From: Verrucomicrobiota bacterium
GTDB taxonomy: Bacteria > Verrucomicrobiota > Verrucomicrobiia > Palsa-1439
DNA: 37,950 nucleotides
Reading direction: 5' to 3'
Assembly: GCA_003164675.1 (NCBI GenBank)
Contig: PLTX01000103.1
Span: 1-37,950 of the forward strand
Positions 18,001 to 25,345 of the stretch are shown piece by piece (positions within the stretch are counted from its first letter, which is position 1; every line of letters begins with the position of its first letter). The notes beneath the pieces are model-generated. The model was not told the origin of the DNA. It saw only the letters and a program-made list of their open reading frames with translations, and searched no databases. The position numbers were made by a program, and so were the translations under genes.

Positions 18001-18200
18001 TCGGGGGACATGAAGTGAAGGAACGCAAGTCCTGCGATCAGGAACGTGGCCGCGGCTGCGATCCAGTCTTCCGGCGTGAAGAAATGGCGCAGGCTTTTGG
18101 GCGGTTCCGGCGGGGCTGCTGGTTGCGGTGCAACCGCAACTGCGACCGGGGCGGCGGTTGGGGTCGTCGGATTTGTCGGCTTACGGTTTTTCTTGCCCAT
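15051..18200 (-). CDS. DUF2723 multi-spanning membrane glycosyltransferase-like protein with C-terminal TPRs
   Basis: A 1049-residue membrane protein. After a cytoplasmic Pro/Ala-rich start, the first membrane helix (residues 45-64) leads into the DUF2723 signature TLEDSGELVTGAFNFGVPHP then PGYPLW (69-94), the acidic first-loop site of GT-C-like enzymes. About a dozen further hydrophobic segments follow to about residue 520. A large soluble part (520-830) precedes tetratricopeptide repeats (about 832-1025; AIYAFKQALDLCPESPEGNF, then RLAQLYMELGRSDDALATLE). DUF2723 proteins are placed near protein O-mannosyltransferases and some act as protein O-glycosyltransferases in Bacteroidota; the substrate here is unknown. 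It is the longest gene in the nine-gene minus-strand run. Confidence 0.9.
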   Translation of the reverse strand: MGKKNRKPTNPTTPTAAPVAVAVAPQPAAPPEPPKSLRHFFTPEDWIAAAATFLIAGLAFLHFMSPEVTLEDSGELVTGAFNFGVPHPPGYPLWAFLGWVWRHFVPFGNPAYRICLMSVLTGALVVGVLTLLMTRSIEMLLRSVKWAQEIEDSMKHWIALTVGATVALLFGFNRGVWLWACVPEMRVLNVFMFIITACTFFAWMMRPQRPGFLYATILLYSLGISNHQTILVMAGPFMVAALAVGVLSVWDRRPVQMRVVMPALSAFWELFVAGLFSAGAGYLLWAWLETPSGHSLLDHPYTWRTIGSVATGVAMLFFFGQRGWLNSRRALICTAMFLAGAAFYFYMPVASSTNPPMNWGYAFTKQGFMHHITRGQYERLNLSWPWTSGFWIQTGLFTRALLQQFSPPLGFDNDFLLGLPIIAFALATLVILFGCWKDLNQRARAWLIFVWVAFLTTCFGLLTIINPGVDKQNQEINIKFFAPAHGFFAMMIGYGMALAVAWVLSRWRQFPRVVMQVLCAGLLALPLVSFYRNVKICNLYDHDFGYQFGYRMFVPGGGYPDMDRDAVLYGGTDPGRFVPTYMIFCESRVSPQDRYRDPHFDPQGGPNFDRRDVYIITQNALADSTYMSYIRDHYDYTRPDPNNPQTLERRLPWQRVLFRWGWHHLHRDSMYPKEPIWIPNEMDTQHAFQEYINDVQTRQAKGEHLSADEQVTVENGAVQVRGVQGVMNINGILTKWIFDHAKDKHAFYVEESYVIPWMYPYLTPFGIIMKINHDELPGPDKNPQLWADIVKRDTAYWDKLVQDFKARPQFHGDPDAQKTFSKLRSAIGGIYAYHHMATEAIYAFKQALDLCPESPEGNFRLAQLYMELGRSDDALATLEALQRLDPLNSKITSATDQIRGLRQSRMEVPQLEAAYSNNPHDFNAMVQLGQAYQRAGQNDRIGPLLQRYLTQDGINADQMLQAAQAYMNLGQPDAAVAALQLMTQRFPQDARSFYSIAMVRSLQHNTGEAIARLQRAIQLMPDLRGKAATDPAFTPLHGNPQFQQLTTSP

Positions 18201-18232
18201 AATGGTTGCTCGTCAGTGTCTCAAGTGAAGCG

Positions 18233-18625
18233 TTAGCGTCGAGTTTGAATATTCGTTAGTATGGATGGCGAGCGCAACACGGCGACGGTGTTTCTACCCA
18301 CCGGGTAAGCCGCTGCGAGTTTGGTCTCCCACGAAGCCAATGACGGCAGGAGCGCGGTGCTGCCAGCCAGCGCTGCCGTGTCTGCGCGAGACGCTGCTGG
18401 TGACGACCGGGGAAGCCAGTTCCATCCGACCACCAACGCGAGGGACAAGGCACCGGCCAGGGCGACCTGTAAACCGGCGTGGTGACCGAACAGCCAAGAC
18501 ATTGACCTGGGGCCCGTTACCGGTCGCTCCATCTCGTGCAAAATGCGGCGTCGTGTCGGCGGCGGCAGCGGCGACGGACGGAGAGTGTTGAGTTGATCTT
18601 CCAACACATCGAATTGTGTACTCAT
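18233..18625 (-). CDS. Small membrane protein, probable anti-sigma partner
   Basis: A 130-residue protein: an N-terminal helical part (MSTQFDVLEDQLNTLRPSPL), a central membrane segment near residues 50-70 (LQVALAGALSLALVVGWNWL), and a short outer region. Its ATG overlaps the stop of the ECF sigma gene by 4 nt, the usual arrangement of sigma and membrane anti-sigma factors. No zinc-binding His/Cys motif is seen, so the classic ZAS domain is absent or diverged. The anti-sigma role is inferred from position and topology. Confidence 0.6.
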   Translation of the reverse strand: MSTQFDVLEDQLNTLRPSPLPPPTRRRILHEMERPVTGPRSMSWLFGHHAGLQVALAGALSLALVVGWNWLPRSSPAASRADTAALAGSTALLPSLASWETKLAAAYPVGRNTVAVLRSPSILTNIQTRR

Positions 18626-19191
18626 GGTGTACCTGCTTTCGCGAGTTGTTGTCGCAACGCGGCGAGCGCCAACCGATAGCGGGAAGCGACCGTGTTCGGC
18701 GATTCGTCCGTCACGGCGGCAATTTGCTGGAACGTCAGTTCACCCCAGATCTTCAACGTGAGGACTTCCCGCTGCTCGACGGGCAGGCGGTGAATGGCCG
18801 CCTCCAACCGGGCGCGCTCCTCGGCCTGCTCCAAGGACGATTCAAACAGCGGCGGTTGGTCGTACCAGGATTCCCCAGCGGTGACCTCGCGCCGATGTCG
18901 ACGGGCCGCTTGTCGCTGGCGGTCGAGCACCGTATAACGGACGGCGGCATAGCAAAGGGCCGGCAAATCCGGTTCGGTAACGCCGTTATTGGCGTGCTTG
19001 CGCCAGACGCGGAGGAACGCTTCCTGCACCACGTCGGCGGCAGCGGCGTCGTTGCGGCACAACTGCCGCGCGTACAAGAACAACCCGTCCCCACATCGGT
19101 GGAGCATCCGATGCCACATGCTTCGTCCTGGTGCATTGTCGGTCACGCTGCTGACGTCCTGCCAGATGCTAATCGTCGCCGAGCGCGTCAT
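18622..19191 (-). CDS. ECF-type RNA polymerase sigma factor
   Basis: A 189-residue sigma-70 family protein. Region 2 includes LCRNDAAAADVVQEAFLRVW (core binding and -10 recognition), and region 4 includes IHRLPVEQREVLTLKIWGEL then TFQQIAAVTDESPNTVASRY, a helix-turn-helix for -35 recognition. There is no region 3, so it is an extracytoplasmic-function sigma. It is coupled by an ATGA overlap to the small membrane protein downstream and preceded by a receiver-domain protein. The signal is unknown. Confidence 0.92.
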   Translation of the reverse strand: MTRSATISIWQDVSSVTDNAPGRSMWHRMLHRCGDGLFLYARQLCRNDAAAADVVQEAFLRVWRKHANNGVTEPDLPALCYAAVRYTVLDRQRQAARRHRREVTAGESWYDQPPLFESSLEQAEERARLEAAIHRLPVEQREVLTLKIWGELTFQQIAAVTDESPNTVASRYRLALAALRQQLAKAGTP

Positions 19192-19259
19192 TTGTCACCG
19201 CCTGCGCAATTCATCCCAGGACGTTTCTGGTGGTGGAACGGTTTCGTCACAGTGGCATC

Positions 19260-19727
19260 CTAATTCTCCGCCTGTTCCAGGCGGCGCATCGCCTGCAGGT
19301 TCTTCACGTAGGCTTCGAGCCGTTCTTCCTCGTCCGGTATGTTGCGGACCCGCAAAATCGAACGCACCCGCACCATCAACTCCAGTGCATGGATCGGCTT
19401 CGCGAGAAAATCGTCCGCGCCGGCGATAATGCTTTCCTCCAACGCCCGCTTGGCGTCCACCGCCGACACCACAATCACGCGGATGTCGCGCGTGCGCGGG
19501 TCCGCGCGCAACTGCCGGCACACCTCGATGCCCGAAAGCTCCGGCATCATGATGTCCAGCAGGACAAGATGCGGTTGCTTCGCGCGCGCCAGTTCCAACG
19601 CTTCGGCGCCGTCGGCCGCCTCCAACACTTCGTGACCCAGTTCGCTCAACAGGGATGTCTCGTATTCCCGAACCGCCGGCTCGTCATCGACAACCAAAAT
19701 TCTTGCTCGTGTCGGCGCGTCGTTCAT
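19260..19727 (-). CDS. Stand-alone response regulator receiver protein
   Basis: A 155-residue CheY-like receiver. Acidic pocket D14/D15 (ILVVDDEPAVREY), phosphoacceptor D58 (LVLLDIMMPELSG), Ser88 (VIVVSAV) and Lys110 (DDFLAKPI) are all present. The last 25 residues (DEEERLEAYVKNLQAMRRLE) form a charged helix instead of an output domain, so it probably signals through protein contacts. No histidine kinase is in the window. It lies 18 nt after purH and 68 nt before the ECF sigma gene. Confidence 0.92.
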   Translation of the reverse strand: MNDAPTRARILVVDDEPAVREYETSLLSELGHEVLEAADGAEALELARAKQPHLVLLDIMMPELSGIEVCRQLRADPRTRDIRVIVVSAVDAKRALEESIIAGADDFLAKPIHALELMVRVRSILRVRNIPDEEERLEAYVKNLQAMRRLEQAEN

Positions 19728-19745
19728 ATCGTTTCTCCTGTCGCT

Positions 19746-21308
19746 CTAATGCCGGAAATGCCGGATGCCCGTGAACACCATCGCCACGTCGCGTTCATCG
19801 GCCGCGGCAATCACTTCGGCGTCGCGTACGCTGCCGCCAGGCTGAATCACCGCCGTTGCTCCGGCTTCGGCCGCCGCGATGACGCCATCGGCAAATGGGA
19901 AAAAAGCGTCGCTGGCCACGGCGCTTTCCTTGAGGTCCAGCCCGGCTTCTTTGGCCTTCCATACGGCTATTTTCGACGAATCCACGCGGCTCATTTGACC
20001 CGCCCCGATGCCGAGCGTTCGACTGCTTCGGCCGTCGGCCCGCGCAAACACAATGGCGTTGGATTTCACGTGCTTGACCACGCGCCAGGCAAACAGGATG
20101 GCGTGGCGCTCCTCCTGCGTCGGATGTCGCTGGGTAACGGTTTTCATCTCCGCCGCCGAAACCAGTCGCGTATCGCGCTCCTGCGCCAACAATCCGCCGG
20201 TGACCGACCGCAACGTCAACCCACGGGTCGCCGGCTGCAAGCTCTTGATGAGCCGCAGGTTCTTCTTTTTTCGCAGAATGGCGAGCGCCCCCGCTTCAAA
20301 TTCCGGGGCGACGATGACCTCACTGAAAATCTCCGCAATCGCGTGGGCAATCGGTGTGTCCAAGGGACGGTTCGCGGCGATGATTCCACCGAACGGGGCC
20401 TGCTTGTCGGTTTCGTACGCCAGATGCCAGGCATCGAGCAGTGTTGCCGCGCTTCCCACACCGCACGGGTTTGTGTGCTTGATGATCGCTACCGTGGGTT
20501 CTTCAAATTCAGCCACCAGATCGGCGGCGGCAGTCAGGTCGAGAATGTTGTTGTAGGAAAGCTCCTTGCCGTGGAGCTGTTGAAAGTGCTCGAAGAACCC
20601 GCCGTACAACGCCGCCCGCTGATGCGGATTCTCTCCGTAACGCAGGTCCTGCGTTTTCTTCAGTGAGATGGTCAACGTTTCTGGCAACGGCGCGGCGGCT
20701 TCGCCCTTCGCTTTCATCCGCTCGGCGTGGAGGTGTTGCGCGATGGCTCCGTCATATCGCGATGTGGTTTCGAACACCTTCACCGCAAGCTTCCAACGGA
20801 ACTTTTCACAGGTGTTGCCGCCGTGTTCCTTGATGTCGTCGAGGACCGCGCCGTAATCAGCCGGGTCAACGACCGCCGTGACGCTCGCGTGGTTTTTTGC
20901 GGCGCTGCGCAACATGCTTGGGCCGCCGATGTCGATGTTCTCGATGGCGTCATGCAAGGAAACGTCCGGATTGGCGACCGTCTTCTCAAACGGATACAGG
21001 TTCACGACCACCAGATCGATGGGCTGGATGCCGTGCTTGGCGGCCTGCGCCTCGTGGTCCGGATTTCCACGAAGATACAGCAACCCACCGTGCACTTTCG
21101 GGTGCAGCGTCTTGACGCGCCCATCCAGTATTTCGGGAAAGCCGGTGAACTGGCTGATTTCGACCACGGGAATCCCCGCGTCCTTCAGCGAACGCGCGGT
21201 GCCGCCCGTGGAGACAATCTCGATCCCCAGTGCGCGCAATTCTTTTGCGAAATCGACCAGCCCCGTCTTGTCCGAAACGCTAATCAGAGCCCGTTGAATC
21301 TTGGCCAT
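19746..21308 (-). CDS. purH: Bifunctional AICAR formyltransferase/IMP cyclohydrolase
   Basis: A 520-residue enzyme for the last two steps of IMP synthesis. Residues 1-150 are the MGS-like IMP cyclohydrolase domain ([49 protein letters not shown]). The AICAR transformylase domain follows with [19 protein letters not shown] and the catalytic Lys277-His278 in [13 protein letters not shown]; the end [20 protein letters not shown] with [10 protein letters not shown] is the family C-terminus. It is complete, in a minus-strand run with no other purine gene next to it; purB is 10 kb away. Confidence 0.97.
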   Translation of the reverse strand: MAKIQRALISVSDKTGLVDFAKELRALGIEIVSTGGTARSLKDAGIPVVEISQFTGFPEILDGRVKTLHPKVHGGLLYLRGNPDHEAQAAKHGIQPIDLVVVNLYPFEKTVANPDVSLHDAIENIDIGGPSMLRSAAKNHASVTAVVDPADYGAVLDDIKEHGGNTCEKFRWKLAVKVFETTSRYDGAIAQHLHAERMKAKGEAAAPLPETLTISLKKTQDLRYGENPHQRAALYGGFFEHFQQLHGKELSYNNILDLTAAADLVAEFEEPTVAIIKHTNPCGVGSAATLLDAWHLAYETDKQAPFGGIIAANRPLDTPIAHAIAEIFSEVIVAPEFEAGALAILRKKKNLRLIKSLQPATRGLTLRSVTGGLLAQERDTRLVSAAEMKTVTQRHPTQEERHAILFAWRVVKHVKSNAIVFARADGRSSRTLGIGAGQMSRVDSSKIAVWKAKEAGLDLKESAVASDAFFPFADGVIAAAEAGATAVIQPGGSVRDAEVIAAADERDVAMVFTGIRHFRH

Positions 21309-21342
21309 AACCAGCGAAGCGTAGCGGATGGATGCTCGAGCT

Positions 21343-21801
21343 TCAATCGAATTTCAACTCGGGGGATTCGGCCCGAACAAGCTCCCAGATGGAGTCATTC
21401 TTGCGAAAATAGAGGCGAAATCGATCCTCTCGGACCTCGCTGTCGGACACGCTGCCCCTGGCTTTGGCGATGATTTTGGCAATGAACACGGCCTCCGCTT
21501 TCTGATGGTCAGGGTCAACGGTCACGGTCAGGTCACTGATATGGATGAAAATCGGGTCATACTGCGTCCGGTAGGAGTGCACCGCGCCGAGGAGAGTGGA
21601 CTTGTCCAAACCCCAACCGTCGCTGTAATCGCTGGCCAGCGCGTTGGACAACCGCACCAAGTCGCCTTTCTCGACCGCGCTGGTCATGACGGAAATCTGG
21701 CGCTGGACCCGCATTTCATCCGTCACGAACAACCATTGCCAGGCCCGCCAGAGCGCGAAGGCGACAATGGCGGCCACCGCGATTCGCAGCATCCATTTCA
21801 T
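21343..21801 (-). CDS. Membrane-anchored NTF2-like/DUF4440-type protein
   Basis: A 152-residue protein starting [20 protein letters not shown]; residues 4-24 are a membrane anchor. The rest has the helix-strand order of NTF2-like proteins: [20 protein letters not shown], then [30 protein letters not shown] and [18 protein letters not shown]. The ATG overlaps the lepB stop by 4 nt, so it is coupled to the signal peptidase gene. A binding rather than catalytic role is likely; no specific ligand can be named. Confidence 0.65.
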   Translation of the reverse strand: MKWMLRIAVAAIVAFALWRAWQWLFVTDEMRVQRQISVMTSAVEKGDLVRLSNALASDYSDGWGLDKSTLLGAVHSYRTQYDPIFIHISDLTVTVDPDHQKAEAVFIAKIIAKARGSVSDSEVREDRFRLYFRKNDSIWELVRAESPELKFD

Positions 21802-22277
21802 CGTTTCCACCTCCAATGACCGATCATCCACGCTTGCACGAGCCGCGTGGCGACGAGACCTTGAACGTAGTCTTCGCGCTCGAAGTCGCGGTTGTCACCA
21901 CATACGAACACTTTTCCCGCGGGTACCGCTATCGGTTCCATCTGCCAGTCGGGATTGGCTTTGGAGTATGGCTCGGGAAGCGGTTTGCCGTTGATCATGA
22001 ACACGCCGTGCTCGATCGAGAGGGTTTCGCCGGGTAAGGCAATCACGCGTTTTACAAAATAGAGCGGCGGATTGTCCGCTGTCCGGAAGACCACGACATC
22101 GCCGCGCCGCGGTTCGTAGTGTCGCACCCGCCGCATCAGGCAGAAATCCCACGATTTCAATGTGGGCGACATGCTGTCGCCAACGATCACGTACGGCGTG
22201 GCGACAAATTTTGCTATGAGAAACAGACAGACACCGACCAGCAGAAGCCACAGCAGCGATTGAGCGCGACCTTTCAT
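21798..22277 (-). CDS. lepB: Signal peptidase I
   Basis: A 159-residue type I signal peptidase. The start MKGRAQSLLWLLLVGVCLFL is preferred over an upstream in-frame start at 22322 because it places one membrane helix (residues 7-24) directly before the active site. The catalytic Ser35 is in VIVGDSMSPTLKSWD, the general base Lys76 in YFVKRVIALPGETL, and GKVFVCGDNRDFERED matches the S26 box. This is a short, single-anchor form. It would release exported proteins such as the secreted proteases in this window. It heads the nine-gene minus-strand run. Confidence 0.93.
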   Translation of the reverse strand: MKGRAQSLLWLLLVGVCLFLIAKFVATPYVIVGDSMSPTLKSWDFCLMRRVRHYEPRRGDVVVFRTADNPPLYFVKRVIALPGETLSIEHGVFMINGKPLPEPYSKANPDWQMEPIAVPAGKVFVCGDNRDFEREDYVQGLVATRLVQAWMIGHWRWKR

Positions 22278-22375
22278 GGGACCGCTCCCCACAATATCAC
22301 AGCACGGGATAGGAAATAACAAGTATCGGACCTGACCGCGTCGTGGCGGGAAAGACGGGGAACTCGGTTACCTCA

Positions 22376-22399
22376 CCCTTTGACTTCGCTCAGAGCAAG
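22376..22399 (+). repeat. Repeat family 6 (CCCTTCGACTTCGCTCAGGGC), copy a
   Basis: CCCTTTGACTTCGCTCAGAG followed by CAAG. Relatives at 25883-25910 and, inverted, 37331-37354. Confidence 0.65.
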
Positions 22400-22480
22400 C
22401 TGCGGGCATGCGGGCAAGGTAGTCATGCGCGCGCAACGGCTGCGGTCGGTGTGGGGAGCGAACGCCGAAAGCCAGTCGCC

Positions 22481-22798
22481 TCACAAATCAAACGCATAGC
22501 GGAGCGCGACCTTGATCTTTGCGAGGCTCTCCTTCGGCAAAAGACCAATCTTCTTCTCCAAGCGCACGACAGCGATGGCACCGGTGCCCTGTACATTTGC
22601 CACCGACGTCTCACGCAGAAACGGCAGCGTCGGCAACTCTACCTCGTATGGACTACGGCGATTCTGCGTTGTGAGCGGAACATATAGGACCAACGCGCGA
22701 GGCGAAGAGGGATCATCGCGGGAAACGATGACGACGGGACGAGTTTTGGCAGCCAAGCCGAGGTCGGCCAGCCAGATTTCACCGGTTTTTGGGTTCAT
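22481..22798 (-). CDS. MazF/PemK-type endoribonuclease toxin
   Basis: A 105-residue toxin starting MNPKTGEIWLADLGLAAKTR and continuing PVVIVSRDD, the classic GEIWxxDLG...RPVVIVS start of MazF-family mRNA interferases. VLYVPLTTQ and ETSVANVQGTGAIAVVRLEK match the second half, including the VANVQQ-like segment near the active site. Family members cleave mRNA at short sequence motifs. The start lies 20 nt inside the end of the antitoxin gene, the normal coupled arrangement. It is the last gene in a four-gene overlapping set with an XRE regulator and a DNA methyltransferase. Confidence 0.9.
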   Translation of the reverse strand: MNPKTGEIWLADLGLAAKTRPVVIVSRDDPSSPRALVLYVPLTTQNRRSPYEVELPTLPFLRETSVANVQGTGAIAVVRLEKKIGLLPKESLAKIKVALRYAFDL

Positions 22799-22964
22799 CG
22801 AGCGTATCGAGTACTTCCTGTTCAGCGGTGCGCGAACGCACCACATCCAGCACGTCCTCGTCAGCCAGTTCGATGATTTCGGCGACCCGACGTTCGACTT
22901 CTTTCGCCGTCTGTGGCCGCCATTTCTTCATTCTGGCATCCAATTTCGCTGCGATGGCTGTCAT
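22779..22964 (-). CDS. Antitoxin partner of the MazF-type toxin
   Basis: A 61-residue acidic helical protein (MTAIAAKLDARMKKWRPQTA, then KEVERRVAEIIELADEDVLD). It overlaps the toxin gene by 20 nt and its ATG overlaps the methyltransferase stop by 4 nt (ATGA). The sequence does not show a clear AbrB, ribbon-helix-helix or HTH DNA-binding fold, so the class is uncertain; it may be a small addiction-module component. The antitoxin role is inferred from size, order and overlap with the MazF gene. Confidence 0.75.
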   Translation of the reverse strand: MTAIAAKLDARMKKWRPQTAKEVERRVAEIIELADEDVLDVVRSRTAEQEVLDTLDEPKNR

Positions 22965-23956
22965 AACTCTTTAAGTGTATCACCGTCCCCGCAATCCTGC
23001 AATCTGCTTCCGTGCGGCGAGATGGATGTTGACGCCCGCGCCGGCAAACGCGTTCTCGGTTGACATTCAACTTCACGCCGGATGAGGCTCGATCTATTGC
23101 ACTCGCCGTGGCAAGGGACTGCCACCGCCAGGGCATGAAGGTTCGGGTCGAATGCGCCCCTACGCCGCATGATTCGGCGCAAATGGAAGCCCTTGTAGAG
23201 ATCGACGACCGTTGGATGGTCCGCATTACTTACTAAAACATAGACGCCCCTCTCAGCCAAGCGGATCGCTAGTTTTGCGAGTCGCTCTTGATCAGCCCAC
23301 GAGAAGAGTTGCCTGTTGTATTTTAGGAATCCGTTGTTCTGGTGGCCCGTTATGTAGGGCGGATCAAAGTATACGAAATCGCCCTTTTTGGCCCTTGAGA
23401 CGCACCTCTCGAAATCGCTCACAAGCAAACTTGCTCGCCTAAGCCGCTTGGATGCGTTGCGAATGCGTTCCGGATCGCAGATAGTCGGATTATTGTAGCT
23501 GCCAAACGGCGTGTTAAATTTGCCGTCCCGTGTCACGCGATAAAGCCCGTTCCAACAGGTCCGGTTCAGATAAAGAAATCGAGCAGCGATCGTATGATCA
23601 GCCCGGGGAGCGCGATCACGCAATTTGTAAAAAAAGCGCTTGCCGTAAGAATACGAACCAAGCAAACGAATTACACCGTTGGGATCGCCTTGGATGGCGC
23701 GGTAGGTTGTGATCAACTCCCTGTTCGTATCGGCTAGGGTTGCCCGTGCTGGCTGGAGTGCGAAAAAGAGCGCCCCTCCTCCGACAAACGGCTCGTAGTA
23801 GCGGCCCCTCCACTTCGGTGGCTTCAGTTCGTGTATGTGAGCAGCGAGCCAACGCTTGCCTCCCGCCCACTTAACAACTGGTCGCAGCGGTTTGCTCTTC
23901 GCAGGGCCAGGGCGTGGGGTTCTGCCTTTGGCGCGGCGTTTGTGGGAGAGCCCCAT
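22961..23956 (-). CDS. D12-class N6-adenine DNA methyltransferase (Dam-like)
   Basis: A 331-residue reading frame. The alpha-class adenine methyltransferase motifs are intact: PVVKWAGGKRWLA at the start, the AdoMet site YEPFVGGGALFFAL (residues 54-67), FLYLNRTCWNGLYRV, and catalytic DPPY (198-201) in FVYFDPPYITG; VLVSNADHPTVVDLYKGFHL follows. After about residue 265 the tail no longer looks like the family (which normally ends with a short RR...ELLI segment) and is rich in Arg, Ser and Pro, so a frameshift or sequence replacement in the last 65 codons is likely, though the frame stays open to an ATGA overlap with the antitoxin. The target site is unknown. No restriction enzyme gene is adjacent. 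Confidence 0.88.
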   Translation of the reverse strand: MGLSHKRRAKGRTPRPGPAKSKPLRPVVKWAGGKRWLAAHIHELKPPKWRGRYYEPFVGGGALFFALQPARATLADTNRELITTYRAIQGDPNGVIRLLGSYSYGKRFFYKLRDRAPRADHTIAARFLYLNRTCWNGLYRVTRDGKFNTPFGSYNNPTICDPERIRNASKRLRRASLLVSDFERCVSRAKKGDFVYFDPPYITGHQNNGFLKYNRQLFSWADQERLAKLAIRLAERGVYVLVSNADHPTVVDLYKGFHLRRIMRRRGAFDPNLHALAVAVPCHGECNRSSLIRREVECQPRTRLPARASTSISPHGSRLQDCGDGDTLKEL

Positions 23957-23959
23957 GCG

Positions 23960-24178
23960 TCACTTCTCCGTTAAGAGGTCAACGGGGGTAAGTTTGAAAG
24001 CTGCCGCAATTCTCTCGAGCGTGGAGATCGTGATGTTGCGCTCACCGCGTTCCACTGCGCCGATGTACGTCCGGTGTAATCCGCAATACTCGGCGCAATC
24101 CTCCTGAGACCACCCTCGTTCACGCCGCAAGCGGCGGACGTTTGCAGCAAGAATAGCCGTCGTTCTCCGTTTGGACAT
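23960..24178 (-). CDS. XRE-family regulator resembling restriction-modification controller (C) proteins
   Basis: A 72-residue single-domain helix-turn-helix protein: NVRRLRRERGWSQEDCAEYC, then GLHRTYIGAVERGERNITIS and TLERIAAAFKLTPVDLL. The SQE, HRTYIG and ERGERN elements are those seen in C proteins that time expression of restriction-modification genes. It is 3 nt upstream of the methyltransferase start on the same strand. It probably autoregulates the operon by binding the region upstream of 24178, where no obvious operator was picked out. Confidence 0.88.
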   Translation of the reverse strand: MSKRRTTAILAANVRRLRRERGWSQEDCAEYCGLHRTYIGAVERGERNITISTLERIAAAFKLTPVDLLTEK

Positions 24179-24280
24179 GGGAACGCTTATGCCCGAATGA
24201 TGACTGTTTATCTACAGACTAGAAGTAGCACGGTAATTTGAGGCAGGAGGCGGGGGCAGGCGGTCGAGCGGCCCCGGAAA

Positions 24281-24306
24281 GCCCCGACCTCGGAGTCGGG
24301 GTAAAC
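24281..24306 (+). repeat. Repeat family 3, copy b
   Basis: GCCCCGACCTCGGAGTCGGG then GTAAAC, a palindrome with the conserved TAAAC tail. Confidence 0.75.
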
Positions 24307-24348
24307 ATTCGGGGTAAAAAGCCCTGACCCTCCGAATCACGACGGAAG

Positions 24349-24373
24349 CGGCTCGCTGGGAGGTTCGCCCTCC
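24349..24373 (-). repeat. REP family 1, copy g
   Basis: CGGCTCGCTGGGAGGTTCGC followed by CCTCC: one of the seven copies of the RAYT-linked REP in this window, 16 kb from the transposase. Confidence 0.75.
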
Positions 24374-24470
24374 AAACGACCGGAGCCACGACGCGGCGCG
24401 ATACCTAGACGACCCTTCGATGCTCGGGGTAAACAGGCATCGTGCCCTACAATTTCGGAGACAGCAGATT

Positions 24471-24493
24471 CGGCGGTCATAGACCGCCGCTAC
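24471..24493 (+). repeat. REP family 2, copy b
   Basis: CGGCGGTCATAGACCGCCGC then TAC, identical to the core of the copy at 10005. Confidence 0.8.
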
Positions 24494-24557
24494 GGAAGAA
24501 ACGGCATGGGCGACGGTGCCGTTGAAGTGGTGGTGTTTTCGGGCGAATTGGGCGAAG

Positions 24558-25154
24558 ATGGACGGGATGTGGTATCTAGCCGTCTTTTTGTCAGCGTTCG
24601 CCGTCGATTCCATTCCGCTGTTCGCGCCACCGGCCTGGACGGCCATGGTATTTCTGCTGGTGAAGTTCCACTTGCAGCCGTGGATCGTGCTGCTCGCTGG
24701 CGTATCCGGGTCCACCCTGGGACGATACCTGATGAGTCTGTACATCCCTCGATTCGCAGGGCTATTCATCAAACGGCACAAGACAGATGAACTGAAATTC
24801 CTGGGAAAGAAACTGTCCGAGAACCTGTGGCAGAGCTGGCTGTTCGTGTTTGTGTACTCGGTGACACCGCTGTCGACCACGGCGCTGTTTACGGCGGCCG
24901 GAGCGGCGAAAGTGAAGCCATCGCACATCGTGCCGCCGTTTTTTGGCGGCAAATTCGTGAGCGACGCGGTGATGATCTTCGCCGGGTTTTACGCCGCGAC
25001 GAACTTCCAGGACCTCGTGCACGGCAGCTATTCCCCGAAGGGAATTGCAGCGCTGGCCTTCGGGTGCGTGGTGGTTGGCGGATTTCTGTTTTTGGACTGG
25101 CGGGTATTCCTGGAGAGAAGGAAGTTCCGATTCAATTTCAAGATTTGGAAATGA
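24558..25154 (+). CDS. VTT/DedA-like integral membrane protein
   Basis: A 198-residue protein starting MDGMWYLAVFLSAFAVDSIP. It has four to five hydrophobic segments and the small-residue and Gly-rich pattern of VTT (DedA-like) proteins: PPAWTAMVFLLVKFHLQPW, LLAGVSGSTLGRYLMSLYIP, then SVTPLSTTALFTAAGAAK and PPFFGGKFVSDAVMIFAGFY. DedA-family proteins are thought to move lipids across membranes. The match is to fold pattern rather than to a signature, so the family call is moderate. It is alone on the plus strand and is followed by a 0.9 kb repeat island. Confidence 0.6.
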   Translation: MDGMWYLAVFLSAFAVDSIPLFAPPAWTAMVFLLVKFHLQPWIVLLAGVSGSTLGRYLMSLYIPRFAGLFIKRHKTDELKFLGKKLSENLWQSWLFVFVYSVTPLSTTALFTAAGAAKVKPSHIVPPFFGGKFVSDAVMIFAGFYAATNFQDLVHGSYSPKGIAALAFGCVVVGGFLFLDWRVFLERRKFRFNFKIWK

Positions 25155-25223
25155 AGGCGGAACGGGGCCGCGTGATGGCCGCGACGTGGCTGGCGGATCG
25201 CATAAACGCTTGTAATTTATCGA

Positions 25224-25250
25224 TTGACATAATATGTGTATTCGTATAGC
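25224..25250 (+). promoter_or_regulatory. Promoter-like sequence TTGACA-N15-TATAGC
   Basis: TTGACA at 25224-25229 and TATAGC at 25245-25250 in a locally AT-rich patch within GC-rich sequence. The 15-nt spacer is shorter than the usual 17. It points at an ATG at 25263 whose frame is soon overtaken by repeats, so it may be the leftover promoter of a lost gene. Confidence 0.35.
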
Positions 25251-25287
25251 ATCTTCCCCTGTATGGATGCGAGTTGCCATGGCGCGC

Positions 25288-25313
25288 GCCCTGACCTCGG
25301 AGTCGGGATAAAC
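25288..25313 (+). repeat. Repeat family 3, copy c
   Basis: GCCCTGACCTCGGAGTCGGG then ATAAAC; two differences from the copy at 24281. Confidence 0.7.
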
Positions 25314-25345
25314 CCGCCCACGCGCGGCAGGTCGGCGGACCCCCC

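Larger units (their letters stand above)
24179..24557. other. Gene-free gap with repeats
   Basis: No convincing gene. The first 40 bp (to about 24235) would hold the promoter of the XRE gene, including an AT-richer TTTATCTACAGACTAGAAG stretch. The rest carries repeat family 3, REP family 1 and REP family 2 plus a GCGCGATACCT/CCTACAAT unit similar to that near 10050. Confidence 0.65.

Noticed and set aside
19230..20666. 478-codon plus-strand frame opposite purH and the receiver gene
   Set aside because: It covers two unrelated, well-identified genes antisense and shows the Arg/His-rich composition of a shadow.
23065..23238. 57-codon plus-strand frame (TTG start) with a protein-like sequence ending WMVRITY
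   Set aside because: Its second half is antisense to the conserved SNADHP...YKGFHL block of the methyltransferase, so at least that half is a shadow; the start codon is weak.
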